64,000 nucleotides of DNA from assembly GCA_034401135.1 (NCBI GenBank), contig JAWZSP010000008.1, positions 1,984,001 to 2,048,000 of the forward strand, given 5' to 3'. Below the pieces are notes generated by a model. That model searched no databases. It had not been told where the DNA came from and was given only the letters and a program-made list of their open reading frames with translations. This DNA comes from Volutella citrinella (lineage: Eukaryota > Ascomycota > Sordariomycetes > Hypocreales > Nectriaceae). Positions 23,167 to 35,500 of the stretch are shown here, piece after piece (position 1 is the stretch's first letter; each line of letters opens with the position of its first letter). The translations under genes and the position numbers were made by a program.

Positions 23167-24693
23167 ATGACCTTCACCTCCGATATTCACACCTTCCACT
23201 CAGGACGGCCGCAGGCTGAGTCGTCTTCTACATCGACCTTCGCTTCGATCGACCCCAGCACAAACAAGCCGCTCGCCACCATCTACACCACCACAGCCCA
23301 ACAGCTCAATGACGCCGTCGCCTCGGCGCATGCTGCTTTCCCTGCCTGGTCTCAAACTCCCGCTCCTCAGCGCGCCGCCATCCTCCTGCGCGCCGCCGCT
23401 ATCCTCCGAGAACGCAATGACGCCCTCGCCCTCACCGAGACCCTAGACACTGGCAAGCCCTTGTCAGAGACGGCGACTGTCGACGTCGTAACCGGCGCCG
23501 ATGTCTTGGAGTACTATGCGCACTTGGCTGCGGGAAGCTTCCCTGCCGAGAACACCCGCCTACGGCCGGATGCCTTTGTTCTCACCAGCCATGAGCCTCT
23601 GGGCGTCTGCGCCGGTATTGGCGCCTGGAACTACCCCATCCAGATTGCCTTGTGGAAGTCTGCGCCGTGCCTTGCTGCTGGCAACTGCATGGTCTACAAG
23701 CCCAGTGAGGTCACGCCGCTGCATGGAAACACCCTTGCCCAGATCTTCATCGAGGCCGGACTGCCAGCAGGAGTCTTCAACGTTGTCTACGGCGACGGCC
23801 TCAGCGTCGGTGCTCCTCTCGTCGCCCACGAGGGTATCGCCAAGGTCAGCTTCACAGGCCAGGTCAGCACTGGAAGCAAGGTCGCCAGTGAGGCTGCCAA
23901 GGGAATGAAGGGCATCACCATGGAGCTTGGCGGCAAGAGCCCGCTGGTGATTCTCCCTGACGCCGAGGTGGACGAGGCCGCCGATGTAGCAATGGTGGCC
24001 AACTTCTTCTCTACAGGCCAGGTGTGCACCAATGGAACCCGAGTGTTCGTCCCCGATACCTTGTTGAGCAAGGTCGAGAGTGCCTTGGTCCAGCGATGCC
24101 GTGAGGGCATCCGCATGGGAATGCCACAGGAGCAGTCGACAAACTTCGGACCCATGGTCAGCGGCGCACAGCGCGACAAGGTGAAGATGTACATTGACCA
24201 TGGCCGCCGCGTCGACCAGGCCAGGCTACTTTATGATGGCTCGACTGCCGCGCAATCGAGCCTGCCCTCGGCTGATGGCTTCTGGGTGCCCCCCGTCATC
24301 TTCTCGGATTGCAATGACGGAATGCGGGTCGTTCGGGAGGAAATCTTTGGCCCAGTAATGTGTATCTTGCCATACAAGACGCAGGGCCTTGCCCGAGAGG
24401 AGTGGCTCCCCGAGCTGATCCGCCGGGCCAACGATACTCCCATGGGCCTGGCAGCTGGGGTTGTGTCTTCGAACATTGGCCAAGCACAGGAGGTTGTGCA
24501 GAAACTGGATGCAGGCATCACTTGGATTAACACGTGGGGGGAGTCACCAGCAGAGATGCCAGTGGGCGGTTGGAAGATGAGCGGAATCGGCGTTGAGAAC
24601 GGCATTGAGGGAATCCGCGCGTACATGAGGACGAAGAGCACATTGGTACAGCTGGGCAAGGGTGCCTGTAAGGGAGTGTTTGCTAAGCTCTAG
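23167..24693 (+). CDS. badA: Betaine aldehyde dehydrogenase (NAD+-dependent ALDH superfamily)
   Basis: 508 residues, single exon. The first ATG in frame is at 23,167 with A at -3 (ATCATGACC); the frame is open further left but without an ATG. It oxidises betaine aldehyde to glycine betaine with NAD(P)+, the second step after choline oxidase. The ALDH core is complete: WNYPIQIALWKSAPCLAAGN (cofactor site), MELGGKSP with the general-base Glu253, FSTGQVCTNG with the catalytic Cys287, EEIFGPV and a C-terminal NTWGESPAEMPVGGWKMSG segment. FFSTGQVCTNGTRVFV is typical of betaine aldehyde dehydrogenases. The protein ends FAKL; Ala-Lys-Leu is a canonical PTS1, so peroxisomal import is likely. It is divergent from the choline oxidase gene and convergent with the RNase T2 gene (186 bp between stops). 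Another aldehyde substrate is possible but the pairing argues against it. Confidence 0.93.
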   Translation: MTFTSDIHTFHSGRPQAESSSTSTFASIDPSTNKPLATIYTTTAQQLNDAVASAHAAFPAWSQTPAPQRAAILLRAAAILRERNDALALTETLDTGKPLSETATVDVVTGADVLEYYAHLAAGSFPAENTRLRPDAFVLTSHEPLGVCAGIGAWNYPIQIALWKSAPCLAAGNCMVYKPSEVTPLHGNTLAQIFIEAGLPAGVFNVVYGDGLSVGAPLVAHEGIAKVSFTGQVSTGSKVASEAAKGMKGITMELGGKSPLVILPDAEVDEAADVAMVANFFSTGQVCTNGTRVFVPDTLLSKVESALVQRCREGIRMGMPQEQSTNFGPMVSGAQRDKVKMYIDHGRRVDQARLLYDGSTAAQSSLPSADGFWVPPVIFSDCNDGMRVVREEIFGPVMCILPYKTQGLAREEWLPELIRRANDTPMGLAAGVVSSNIGQAQEVVQKLDAGITWINTWGESPAEMPVGGWKMSGIGVENGIEGIRAYMRTKSTLVQLGKGACKGVFAKL

Positions 24694-24879
24694 ATATAAA
24701 TACCAAGAACAAATGTTTACTGCAGGGCAATGAGATCCTTGTCGAGCGCCAGCCCCGGGTCGACATCCACAATAACTGGTTAACTACCTACGGCAAGTGA
24801 CGCTGCCGCACGAAACGGAGGTACTGGTATTACATTACAACTGCTATATCGGTGAAGTTGCATCTAATGATAGGCCGCA

Positions 24880-26156
24880 TTAAGACTGTGTCCAGGAGAT
24901 CTGGAGCGATACAGCTTTGGAGTCGGCGTAAATGGTTCCTTGCTCGATGCCGGTAGGGACCGAGGCAGCATAGAAGGTGCTGGAGCTCTTGTAGGTCAAG
25001 AAGGAGCCGTCATAACCGAATGGCGTCGCGTCCGTGACAGACGTGTCACATGTCAGGGACGAGTCGCTCTGCACAGCACACTTGCCCTTGCTGGAGTTCA
25101 AGCCAAAGGTTGTGCCGTCGGCGTTGGGGGTTGCCGTGAAGGTCGCAGGAGTGCCACCAGCAGTGTACCATTTTCCAACGCCGATGACGAAGCCGTTGTC
25201 CTTGGAACCGGACTTGACATAGAGTCGGCCCTTGCCAGAGAGCTGGCCGGGTGCTGCAGTAGGCGCGGGACCCGCCGACGAGGTCGCCGTGGGCTTGGTG
25301 TTGGCGTACTTGGGCAGATACTTGATGCCGGTGGCAGGGCAAGTAGAGGGCGAGCCGACGGGATCAACAGCAACGAACTTGCCGGACTGGATGGAGCCCT
25401 GGACGTTGTAGTGGTACCAGAGCTCGTTCAGCTGGCCCTGCTTGTTGCAGTTGATGATGACGTCGTGTCCATGGTGAGCCTTCAGGGCAGCCTGGATTGC
25501 AGCGAGCGTGTACGTCTTCTCGGTCGATGGCTCAATACCGGCCTCCTTGAGCCACTTGTACGAAGGAAGTCTCTTGAAGGTGCCCACGGCCCTCTTGAAG
25601 TAGTCGACAACCTCCTGGCCAGGCTTGTAGTTGGTGTAGCAGGCAGGGTTGAGGGTGCTCATACAAGTGCCGTGCTTGTTGAATTCGTGCTCCCAAAAGT
25701 CCTCATCGTTGCCCTTGTAGTCCTTCCAGTAATTCTTCATGAAACCCAGGGTGCAGGGCGTAGTGGCCTGGAGGACTTGGGTGATGTTGAAGTATTCCCT
25801 CGAGGGGGCGCAGTACTGTTCATACGATCCATCGCAGTTGTCGGGCCTGAGAGAATGAAGAAGAAGAAGAAGAGTCTTAGCAACAGTGCGCGAGCTATAT
25901 GAAACCGGGAGAGCCGAACTAACCAGAGGCCGTGGATGGTCCACGAGTCGGAAGGGCCGGTCGAGGGATCCGTGTCCCAGAACTGCGTTAGCAGGATCTG
26001 GCCGCCGGGGGAGTTGAAACAACAGGTATTGTCGTAGGTGGCTTGGCAACTCAGGGGCACGTCGGCGGGACAAGTCATGGGGCCCGACGACAGAGCCGCC
26101 GACATGACAGGGACGGCAGCCACCGCCGCCTGGACCAGGAGAGACCGGGAAAACAT
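24880..26156 (-). CDS. Secreted ribonuclease T2 with C-terminal domain
   Basis: Exons 26,156-25,924 and 25,846-24,880 give 399 codons plus stop. The 77-nt intron has donor GTTAGT and a CTTCTTCTT-rich tract before CTCAG; it interrupts the Trp codon of HGLW. The start is the ATG at 26,156 (MFSRSLLVQ), with a hydrophobic signal peptide of about 20 residues; an in-frame TTG just upstream is ignored. Both active-site boxes are present: SWTIHGLWPDNC (first catalytic His) and FWEHEFNKHGTC (Glu, Lys and the second His). Eight or more cysteines suit a secreted, disulphide-bonded enzyme. After a Pro/Ala/Thr linker (TATSSAGPAPTAAPG) comes a ~115-residue C-terminal domain (GKGRLYVKSG... to LQISWTQS) as in many fungal RNase T2 proteins. 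It cleaves RNA via 2',3'-cyclic phosphates, outside the cell or in the vacuole. No functional link to the choline genes is apparent. Confidence 0.94.
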
Positions 26157-26990
26157 CTTCACCAAAGCTTGTTGTTTACTGGACCAACCGCAGTACTAGA
26201 AGTCGAGCTCGTCGTCGCTTGCTCCTCGCTTCCTGGAGGCCATTCTTTCTAATATTTATTCCAGTAAGCAGGCCCGGCAATGACGGCAACACCAAAAAAC
26301 GTGCAACTGTTGCATGCTTGTAATGGGCCACTTGTGTTGTTCAACAGCTGGCTTATTTCGACCATGGTGCGTCTGTTCGGTGCCTGTATCAGGAAATATG
26401 GGGATCGTTGATGAACTTTTGTCTGCCCACGTGGGCGGCCCTGCTCTGTGGTTTGGGGCAAAGCTCAGTGATCGACAGGTCCACCCCCATGGTCATTGGC
26501 CGGGCCTATTCCCGTGCCTGCTTAATTATCTCGACTGTCTAAGCTCAAGTAGAGGCCAGCGGCTCTAGGCCCCCTTTGAGGACAAGTCTGCCGGCAATAC
26601 ACCGACTAGGACACGAGACGAGGGTATACCTGTCGACGATACCCCTGTACCTGTGAGGCATGCAGGAGTCATATCCGCTTCTGACGATACATAGAAACCA
26701 GTGCTCCTCAGTACTCGCATTCAAAGACTAAGATCACGTTGCATATCGTGGGTTTTTTGTTGAGGTCTAGATCGTGCATTTGGGAATGGAAGTCCATCCA
26801 GCCGCTCAAGCTACCAAAGGACATCTAATTGTAAGAAACGAAACGAAACGTATATACAGCAATGCGCCACTCCCCTCTCCCCAGTTCCTAGTATTGTGAC
26901 CTCGTCCAAAGACCCATAGGGCAGGACAGGGACCAAGAGCAGGAGCGGGTTGCAAAGAGACTCGGGCCAAGGGCCAGCGATAGGCCACTC
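26157..26990. other. Intergenic region upstream of RNase T2
   Basis: 0.83 kb without a supportable gene. The side next to 26,157 must hold the RNase T2 promoter (- strand); the side near 26,990 is downstream of the broken adenylosuccinate synthetase copy. A small GAAAC triplet repeat lies at about 26,833-26,848. Nothing else stands out. Confidence 0.5.
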
Positions 26991-28530
26991 TCAAGCCCGT
27001 GTAATCATGGCTTCACGATCGGGACCAGTGCCAATCCACTTGATCTAAGATGGCTGATGTTAGTAATAGGCTAATCTAAACAGAGCAGAAAGCATACCTT
27101 GACTCCGATGAACTTCTCAATGAACTAGAAAGTCTCAATATCAGCACCTCTCTGCTTAGCCACGTGAAATATCTTACCTCGACATAGTTTCGCGCCTTTT
27201 GCGGAAGGTCGTACCACGTCCTGCAGTTGGTCGTGGATTGCTGCCAGCCTGGGAACTCCTCATACACAACCTCAGCTCGCTCAAGAGCATCCAGGTCAGC
27301 GGGGTATGACGGAAGCTCTTCGCCGTCCAACTTGTATGCGACAGCCACTTTGATAGTCTCAAAGGTATCGAGAACGTCCAGCTAGACACCGAGGTCAGCC
27401 TGAGGCTCGCAGAAGAAACCGATGGAAAGAAACTGACCTTTGTCAGGTTGATGGCATCATAGTAGTTCAGTTGGAGTAGCGGACGATAACGAGATCGAGC
27501 CTTCTCCCGATCAGCAAAACCCAGGATATCATCAATGTTAAACAACTTACCATCCGCATCGTCTTCTACGGCCAGTTGACGTGGCCTGCGAAATCAGTTA
27601 GTTTTCCATGTATAATGATTCCTTCTCAAGTAGTCTGACCCATTCATGTCCAATCTCTTGGAGCATCGTGCCAACCCTGTCATCTAATTAGCCTTTGTTC
27701 CTGCTACTCAGGGTAAGATAGTATTACTTTCCAGTATCTTCAGTCTTGAAGGCACCCGCTCCGACTCGGGTGGTGTCTACCATTTCTGTTAAAACTTGCA
27801 TATTGCGTTGGAAGCACTCAACTCACAAGCCTTCACAACACCGATCACCTCCGTCAAAGCCCTTGGGTTCAGAGACAGGCCATTAATAATACCTCCGATG
27901 GTTGTCGAGCTTGACGTAACGAACTAGGGCTTTTTGTTAGTGACGTAAATCCAGCTTGAATGATGGCAACCTACTGGATATCCTCCATGCGTGACGTCCA
28001 ACATCAGCGCCTGTATTCCAGGCGGGATGCAACCGGCCCGAGAGGGTCAGCCAGGTCGGCCCGATAGGTTTCGAATCTCTTAAGCTCATCGTCCAGATCG
28101 TAGACCAAAAGATCTCCGAATCGCTTGCGATAACCTTGCTCGAGGTGACGTAGCTTCCTCTCAAAGAGCTCGCGGTCAAAGATCTCGGCAAGGCGGATTC
28201 CGATTCGCTATATAAGCTTTAGTGCTATTAATTAATTTCAAGGCGAGATACTAACCGCGTGCTTGCATGAATAGGTAGGGCCAATGCCTCGCCTGGTTGT
28301 TCCAATCTGGCGCGCTGGAGAGAGTCAGTTAGAGGTAGAGTTGGAAGAAAGGAGTCTACTACCTCCGAGCTCGACCTCCTCGAGGCCGTCGACAGCCACG
28401 TGCAGGTCCAACACAATGTGGCACCGGTCAGAAACCAGGATCTTGCTCCGTACACCCTTCAATCCTTTGTCTTCCAACTCCTGGAGCTCCTTGAAGAGAC
28501 TCGGCCTGTGCGCAGCATTAGCATCTCGGT
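26991..28530 (-). pseudogene. ADE12: Truncated, frame-broken copy of adenylosuccinate synthetase, introns retained
   Basis: Reading the - strand with introns removed gives consecutive blocks of adenylosuccinate synthetase (IMP + Asp + GTP to adenylosuccinate in AMP synthesis). In order: [164 protein letters not shown] and IKWIGTGPDREAMITR, with TGA at 26,991-26,993. Around ten introns of about 40-80 nt with GT...AG ends fit. Three defects: the N-terminal GTPase/P-loop part (about 100 residues) is absent beyond ~28,530; between RADL and ALMLD roughly 25 codons are missing and the frame is lost (in-frame TGA at 28,004-28,006); and a one-base shift near 27,465 after LVIVRYS produces TGA at 27,467. 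Retained introns point to DNA duplication, not a retrocopy. The functional gene is expected elsewhere. An assembly error at the two lesions cannot be excluded. Confidence 0.85.
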
Positions 28531-28770
28531 GGACGCTGTGCGAGATGTTGTCCGGTCGGTCAGGTCGAACGACTGGGAGGGGCGGCTCTCGGCCAGTATG
28601 ACGTCGGCAGTTATCGGCAAGAAGGGCATTAATACTGACGCGTAGAAGACCACGTCAGCACTAATCAGGTTCATACTGTTTAATATATCAGTATCAATAC
28701 AGAATAAGCGGTAGTCGGCAACTTACTACAACGGGTTGATTAAACCGGAAGGGAGCAGATGAAAGCTAAG
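28531..28770. other. Transition from gene-bearing DNA to AT-rich block
   Basis: About 240 bases of ordinary composition (GC near half, many CpA and CpG) that match nothing recognised. They end at a sharp change: after the GGAAGGGAGCAGATG stretch near 28,755 the sequence is almost pure A and T. This may be the left junction of the repeat block or the remnant of whatever interrupted the adenylosuccinate synthetase copy. Confidence 0.6.
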
Positions 28771-29441
28771 TAATGTTAATATTACTAGTAAATATTAAGT
28801 TATAATATCTTTATATATATATACTTATAAAAGACTTTATTAATATTATTATAATTAGTAATTATATCTAATTATAAAAAGCTTAATAAAATAAGAATTA
28901 TTTTATATAATTTTATTTAATATTAAATATATTAATAATATAAATATATAATTAATATTAAATTTAATAATAATATATTATATATATATTTATTTTATTT
29001 TTAATAAAAATTATATATTTTATTAAGAAAATAATAAACTTAAATAAATATTAATAATTATTAATATTTTTTATAAAATTTTATTATAAAATAATTAATT
29101 TTAAAAAAATAAGAAAAATTTATATAATTTTTAATAAAAAAATTATATATATTATATATTTTAATTTAAATTTTTTTAAATTATTTATTATATAATAAAT
29201 TTATAATATATTTAATTAGATTTAATATATAAAAAAATAAAATAAATAATAAACTTTATATATATATTATTTATTTCTTATTATTATATTAATTTTTAAA
29301 TATAATTTATAATTTATTAAATTTAATAAAATTAAATTTAAAAAAAATTTAAATTAAAAAAAATTTAAAAAAAAAAATTTTATTAATTAAAAATATTAAT
29401 TAAAAAAAAATATTTAAATTATTAATTTAAATATTTTAATT

Positions 29442-29522
29442 ATTAATTTAATTTAATTATTATATATTATTAATTTAATTTAATTATTATATATTATTAA
29501 TATAATTTAATTATTATATAAT
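29442..29522. repeat. Three tandem 27-bp units
   Basis: ATTAATTTAATTTAATTA-type units begin at 29,442, 29,469 and 29,496, the third slightly diverged. They sit directly left of the point where similarity to the 58 kb Gypsy copy begins. Confidence 0.75.
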
Positions 29523-30700
29523 ATTATTATTATTATAATATTTAATATTTAATTTTATTTTAATTATAAAATATTATTTAATTAATTAATATAAATTAAT
29601 AAAATTAAATATAAAAAATAAAATAATATTATTATTAATATATATATTTTAAAAAATATTATAATATATAATATTATAAAAAAAATTATTAAAATATTAA
29701 ATAAATATAAATAAATAAAAATAAAAAATTATATTTTTAAATAAATTATAAAAATTATTTTTAAATAAAATAATTAAAATAAATATAAATTTTTAATAAA
29801 AAAATTTTATATAAAAAATAAAATTAATTTAAATTTTTATAAAATATTTAATTTAAAAAAATAAATAATAATAAAATAATAATAAAAAATTAATAAAAAA
29901 ATATTAAAAAAAAATTTTTATAAAATAATAAAAAAATATTTATTATTATAATTATTAAAAATTAAATTATATTATATTTAATTATTTTAAAATAAAAAAA
30001 AATATTATTAATAAAATAATAAAAGAAATATTAAAATAATAAAAAATTTAATAATTTTTAATAATTTAAATTTTTTTATATTTATTAATAAATAATTTTT
30101 AAAAATATTATTTTAAATTAAATTTTTATTTAATTAATAAAATAATTTAATATAAAATTTTTTTAAAAAAAAATTTAAAATTATTATAATTAATTTTATA
30201 ATTTTTAATTTAAATTTTTATATATATTTTTTAATTAATAATTATAATAAAAATATTTTTTAATATTAAAAAAAATAAATAATATAATTAATAAAAATAT
30301 TATTATTTATATAAATTTTTAAAAATTATATAAAAATTTTTTAATTTTTATAAATATAAATTAAATAATTTTAAAATTAAATAATATTTAAATTATATTT
30401 ATATTTTTTATTAATTTTTAAAAAATTATTTATTAAATAATCTTTTTAATAATAAAAATTTAAAAAAATCTTAATATTTTTTTATTATTTTTTTTAAATA
30501 TTATTATTTAAATTAATAATTTTAATTAATATTTAAAATAAAATAATAATTTAAATTAAAATAAAATTTAATTTAAATTAAAAATATTTAAAAATTTTAA
30601 TAAATTTATTAAATAATAAAATAAATATATAATATTTATTAAAATATTAAAATTATAAAATTTATTAATAAAAAATTTTTAAAAATAATTTTAATAAATT
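29518..30700 (+). mobile_element. Heavily mutated, deleted copy of the Gypsy element at 58.0 kb (copy B1)
   Basis: Aligns by eye, in the same orientation, with about 58,012-58,205 and 59,165-60,280: wherever the right-hand copy has G or C, this one has A or T. About 1 kb of the right-hand copy (about 58,205-59,165, the front of gag) is missing here. The zinc-knuckle tail is still recognisable near 29,965-29,998 as its decayed equivalent. Almost no G or C remains. Beyond about 30,700 the correspondence is lost. Confidence 0.8.
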
Positions 30701-30750
30701 TTTAAATTATATATATTAATAAATTAAAAATTTTAAAAAAAATTTTATTA

Positions 30751-30848
30751 TTATATATAATAAATTTTAAACTTTTTTTATAATAAATTTTTTTTATTAT
30801 TATATATAATAAATTTTAAACTTTTTTTATAATAAATTTTTTTTATTA
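30751..30848. repeat. 49-bp tandem duplication
   Basis: The 49 bases starting at 30,751 (TTATATATAATAAATTTT...) are repeated at once from 30,800. Both copies share the only C in the neighbourhood (TTAAACTTT), so the duplication probably followed the mutation of this segment. Confidence 0.8.
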
Positions 30849-32560
30849 ATATAAAAAAATTATTATTTATAATAATTTTATTTAATAAAAAATTAAAATT
30901 TTAAATAAAATAAAAATAAATAATTTTATTAAATATATAATTTTAATAATTATAAAAATAATTTTTTAATAAATTTATTAATTATTATATATTATTAAAA
31001 ATCTTTATATTTATTAAATTATATTTTAATAATAATAATTTTTAATTTTTTTTTTATTTTAATTTTAATTTTTATAAATATATATATTTAATAATATAAA
31101 TTAAATTAAGTTTTTTATATTTAATTATTATAAATTTATTTTTTATTAAAAAATTATTATTTATAATTTTTAATTATTAATATATAAACTTAATAAGTTA
31201 ATATAATATTATACTTATTAATAATAAATATTAATTTAAATAGGTTTTTAATATTAATAATAATAATAATTATATAATAATTATTAACTTAAAGTTAAAT
31301 AATACTATCTTTATATAAATATTAATAAGTAAGTAATTTTTATTTATTTTAATTATTATTTTTATTATATTAAGTCTTATTTATAATCTATTTTAAAAAA
31401 AATATTAAGATTATATAAATTAAAATACTTTTTAATAACAGCTAGGCTAGTATAAAGTCTTAAATAGTATTTTAATAAGAATTAAAATACTTATTATATA
31501 TTTATAATAAAATATAAAAAGATATTAAAGAATTTAATTATTTAATATAAAAAAATATTTAAGTTAATATTTTTTTAAATATATAAATAAAATTTAGTAA
31601 AGTATAAAATATAATTTAGCTTATTAAAATTTATAACTTAATATTTTATAATTATTATATAAGTAATTAAATTAAGTTAGTTTATTTAAAAAAAAATTAT
31701 TATTATTAAATATATAATTTTTAATAATTAAAAAAATATTCTTAGTAAGTATTATAATATACTTACTTATAAATATAGTTAGTTTATTAATAAATAAACT
31801 AGACTTTTATTTTATAATAAATATTAAAAAGATATAATTATTTTTAATAATAATAAAAGTCTTATTCTTAAGTAAGTTTTAATTAATAAGATTATTAAGA
31901 CTTTAATTTTATACTTATTTATATAAAATAAAGCTAAAACTTTTTAAAAACTTATTTTAGACTTATATAATAAGATCTTATTTAATAATAATAATAAACT
32001 TAATAATATTACTTTTATTTTTAATAGCCTTAATAAGCTTATTTTTAATATATTAAGCTAAGTTTTTATTATTAATCTTAAGGTTTTTAAAAGTTTTAAT
32101 TAATAAAGTTAAATACTTAGTAATATTAGTAATAATACTTTAAATATTATCTAAGTTAATAAAACTAAACTTTTTATATTTATTATATTATTTTTAATTT
32201 TTTTTATTTATTTTAATAATATAATTATAAATTATAATAATTAAAAGTATAATATTATTAAAGTCTAAATATCAGCTATTTAATAATTTAAAATTAATAA
32301 AAATCTTAAGTATTTTTAAGATTTATTATTATACTTAAGTTAATATAAATAGAAATTAATTACTTAATTATATATTATAATAAGCTTATTTAATAATATT
32401 ATAAAAAGTTAAGTTTTTAAAAATATTATTAATAAATATTATATATATATTAATAAAATATATTAAAGTAAAAAAAGGTTTTTAATAATAGATTTTAAAA
32501 TAATAATTTATATATCTTAAAATAATATTATAGCTTTTTATCTTTATTTAGGTTTTAAAT
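30849..32560. other. AT-rich segment of unknown origin
   Basis: Mutated sequence between Gypsy copy B1 and repeat copy A1. The left part (to about 31,200) is almost pure A/T; G and C in CpT/ApG contexts return to the right. A rare richer patch, AACAGCTAGGCTAG, lies at about 31,437. No coding motif was recognised. Confidence 0.4.
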
Positions 32561-32561
32561 T

Positions 32562-35500
32562 AAATATATTATTTAAAATATAACTTATATTAATTTCAAA
32601 AATATTAAACTTTTTTAATTATAAGGATTTTATATTTATTTTTATATAATTATAAAGCTTATTAATAACTTTTATAATTAAGTTTTAAATTCTTTTAATT
32701 AACTTAATTAAAAAATTTATTTTAATAAAAGTAGTTTTAGAATTAGTATTTATATAATAATAATAGTACTTTTTTTAATCCTAGGTTAAGTATAATTAAA
32801 AATAAAATTATATTATTATAAGACTTAAATAGAGTTATATTATTATTATATCTTTTATAAAAGATTTCTTAGTTATTTTATAACTATTAATAAGCTTAAA
32901 TTAATATAATATAATATTAAAAAAATTCCTTTATTAATATTACTAAGAATTTACTAAAAGACTTTTTAGTTAAGCTTTAATTATATTCTAAGAGATTTTA
33001 TTTAAAGATTTACTAACTTAATAATTGTATTTAAATACTATTATATAACTACTTAATTACTTATTTTTTCCTTTTTTTAACTATTTAAGTTTTTTTTTAA
33101 TTATAACTAACTTTTATTTAGTTTTATTTAAATAGTTTATTATATTATTAATTATAATAGTATTATTTAGCCTTATTATTATTAAGGCTTTAAGTACTTA
33201 AATAGGACCTTTTATTTTTATTTAATAAAGTAATATTTTTACTACTTTTTATTAATAGTATTTTCTAATTTTCTTTTATATTAATAGTAGATTTATTTAA
33301 TAAAAAGTTATAATTATTTAACTAGCTTTTTTATATAACTAAATACTTTATTTAAACTAACTTTTTATTATTTTTAATATATATATTAATAATCTAATTA
33401 ACTTTTTATTTTTAAGTTTTATCTTTTTACTTATTTAACTAGTTATTATTTATTAATACTAAGTTAAATTAATTACTTAGTTTTTTAATAAGCTTTGAGT
33501 ATATTATAAAAGAAATAAAATAGATATTTAAATTATTAGCTATTTTAAATTAGTATATTAAGTATTTTTTTTTAATATTTTATATAGCTCTATTTAGGAT
33601 TTTTTTAACTTATTTAATAAGCTATTTATAATATAGTAGCTATATTTAAAAGACTTTAGCTATACTTAGTTATTAAATTTAAATTTTATAAGTTAGTATT
33701 TTAAGTTATATTAAGCTTTTATAACTACTTATACTTAAATAATATTAAATTAAGCTTACTTTTTAGCTTTTTTTTTTAATTTAATAAAGTATTATTACTA
33801 AGAATTAGAAATCTTAAATCTATTTAATAGCTTATTAATAGCTTTATTAAAGTTATTTTAATTAATAAAAAATATAATATTATTATAAAGTAAATATTAA
33901 TAAGATTAATACCTTAGTTTAGTTTTTATTAAAATAATTTATAATATAATATTAAAAACTTAATTTTATTATTTAATTTTATTATTTAAATTAATTATTA
34001 ATTTATAAATATTATATTTTTAAGTATAAAAATTAACTTTTATATTTTATTTATATTTTTTTTTATAAATTAAAAATAAATTTTTAATTTTTAATTAATA
34101 TAATAGCTTTTAATATATTTTAGTTATAATATAAAAGTTTGTATATTAATATTTTACTTTATTACTTAGTAGTCTATTTTATATTTTTTAAGATAAATAA
34201 GACTAGCTTAATAAATTTATATATTATTATTAAAACTATATTAAAATAATCTTTTTTTTAATAAACTTAAAGAATTATAATTTTAATTATTAATTATTTA
34301 AATATAAAATCAGATTTATTATAATAATATAAAAAAGTATAAGAATTAATTAAATTAAAATCAGTTCTTTTTATAACTTTTACTAATTATTTTACTTTTA
34401 ATTATAAGTTTTATAATTCTTAATAATTTTATTAATTAGCTAAATTAGCTTATTAATATTATATATAAAGTATATATTATTAAAAATCTTTATCTTATCT
34501 TAATATATATACTATTTATATAAGTCTTTAATAATATTTAAAATTATAAAAATAAGTAAGTATAACTAACTATATTTATTTATTTTTTAAAAATAAAATA
34601 GCTTATTAATTTAAATAAATATTAAGTTAAGTTATTAATTTTAGTTTTTTAGTAAATTAATAATACTAACTTATTTAAGATATTTAGTATAATTTTAATA
34701 AAATAATAGATAATAAGCTTTTTTTTTATAAAAAGTTAAGTTCTTTTTTTATATTAATAAGCTTTTTTAAAAAGCAGGTTAATAAGTATAATAATATATT
34801 AAGTATTATATTATAAATCTCTTAAATATATTATACTTTTAGTAAGTACTAGTTTAAGTATTAAAATATAATAATAAGCCTTTTATTTTTTTTAAAATAC
34901 TAGCTAAAAGCTGATTTTTAATTAACTAAGATATATACTTTTATATTATTTAATAATATATATATACTCTTTCTTTTTATAAAATATAGTTAAATCCTTA
35001 GCTCTTAGTAGGCTTATATTAATCTAGTTATTTTTATCTTAATTATTTAATACTTTTTTTTATTTAGCTTTAATAGCTAACTTATATATATTAATTTAAT
35101 TTAAGTAAATAGAATATATAATTTCTTATCTTACTAAATATCTGTTTTAAAATAATATATTATAATATTAATACCTTATTTTTTAAAAATATTAATTTAT
35201 AAAAATAGCTTTTAATTTAACTTAAAATAATATAAAGTAGATTTTATAATAAGAGCCTTTTTTACATTTTTAAATATTAAAAGTTCCTTTTTTATTACTT
35301 TTTATATAATATAGGAAATATATCCTTTTTATATTTAACTACTTTCTATCTTACTATTTATTTATTTTTTAATAAGTAATTTAGTTTTTTATTTTTATAA
35401 TAAGTTTAATTACTTAATAAAAAATAATACTAAATATTAAAACTACTTAATTATATTATTTTAATACTTTTAAAATCCTTAAAAAGGTTTAATCTTAAAG

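Noticed and set aside
26157..26165. RNase T2 start upstream of the ATG
   Set aside because: The upstream in-frame codon is TTG; the ATG at 26,156 has A at -3 and begins the signal peptide.
26991..28530. Extra adenylosuccinate synthetase as a self-resistance gene for a nearby natural-product cluster
   Set aside because: Tempting because resistant target copies occur beside biosynthetic genes, but this copy lacks the GTPase N-terminus and has two frame breaks, and the NRPS here is a siderophore synthetase whose product does not target this enzyme.
33420..33570. Non-LTR retrotransposon endonuclease or RT motif on the minus strand of repeat A
   Set aside because: A short string resembles LINE text, but neighbouring segments do not follow in a LINE order and the match is within what AT-only sequence gives by chance, so no family was assigned.
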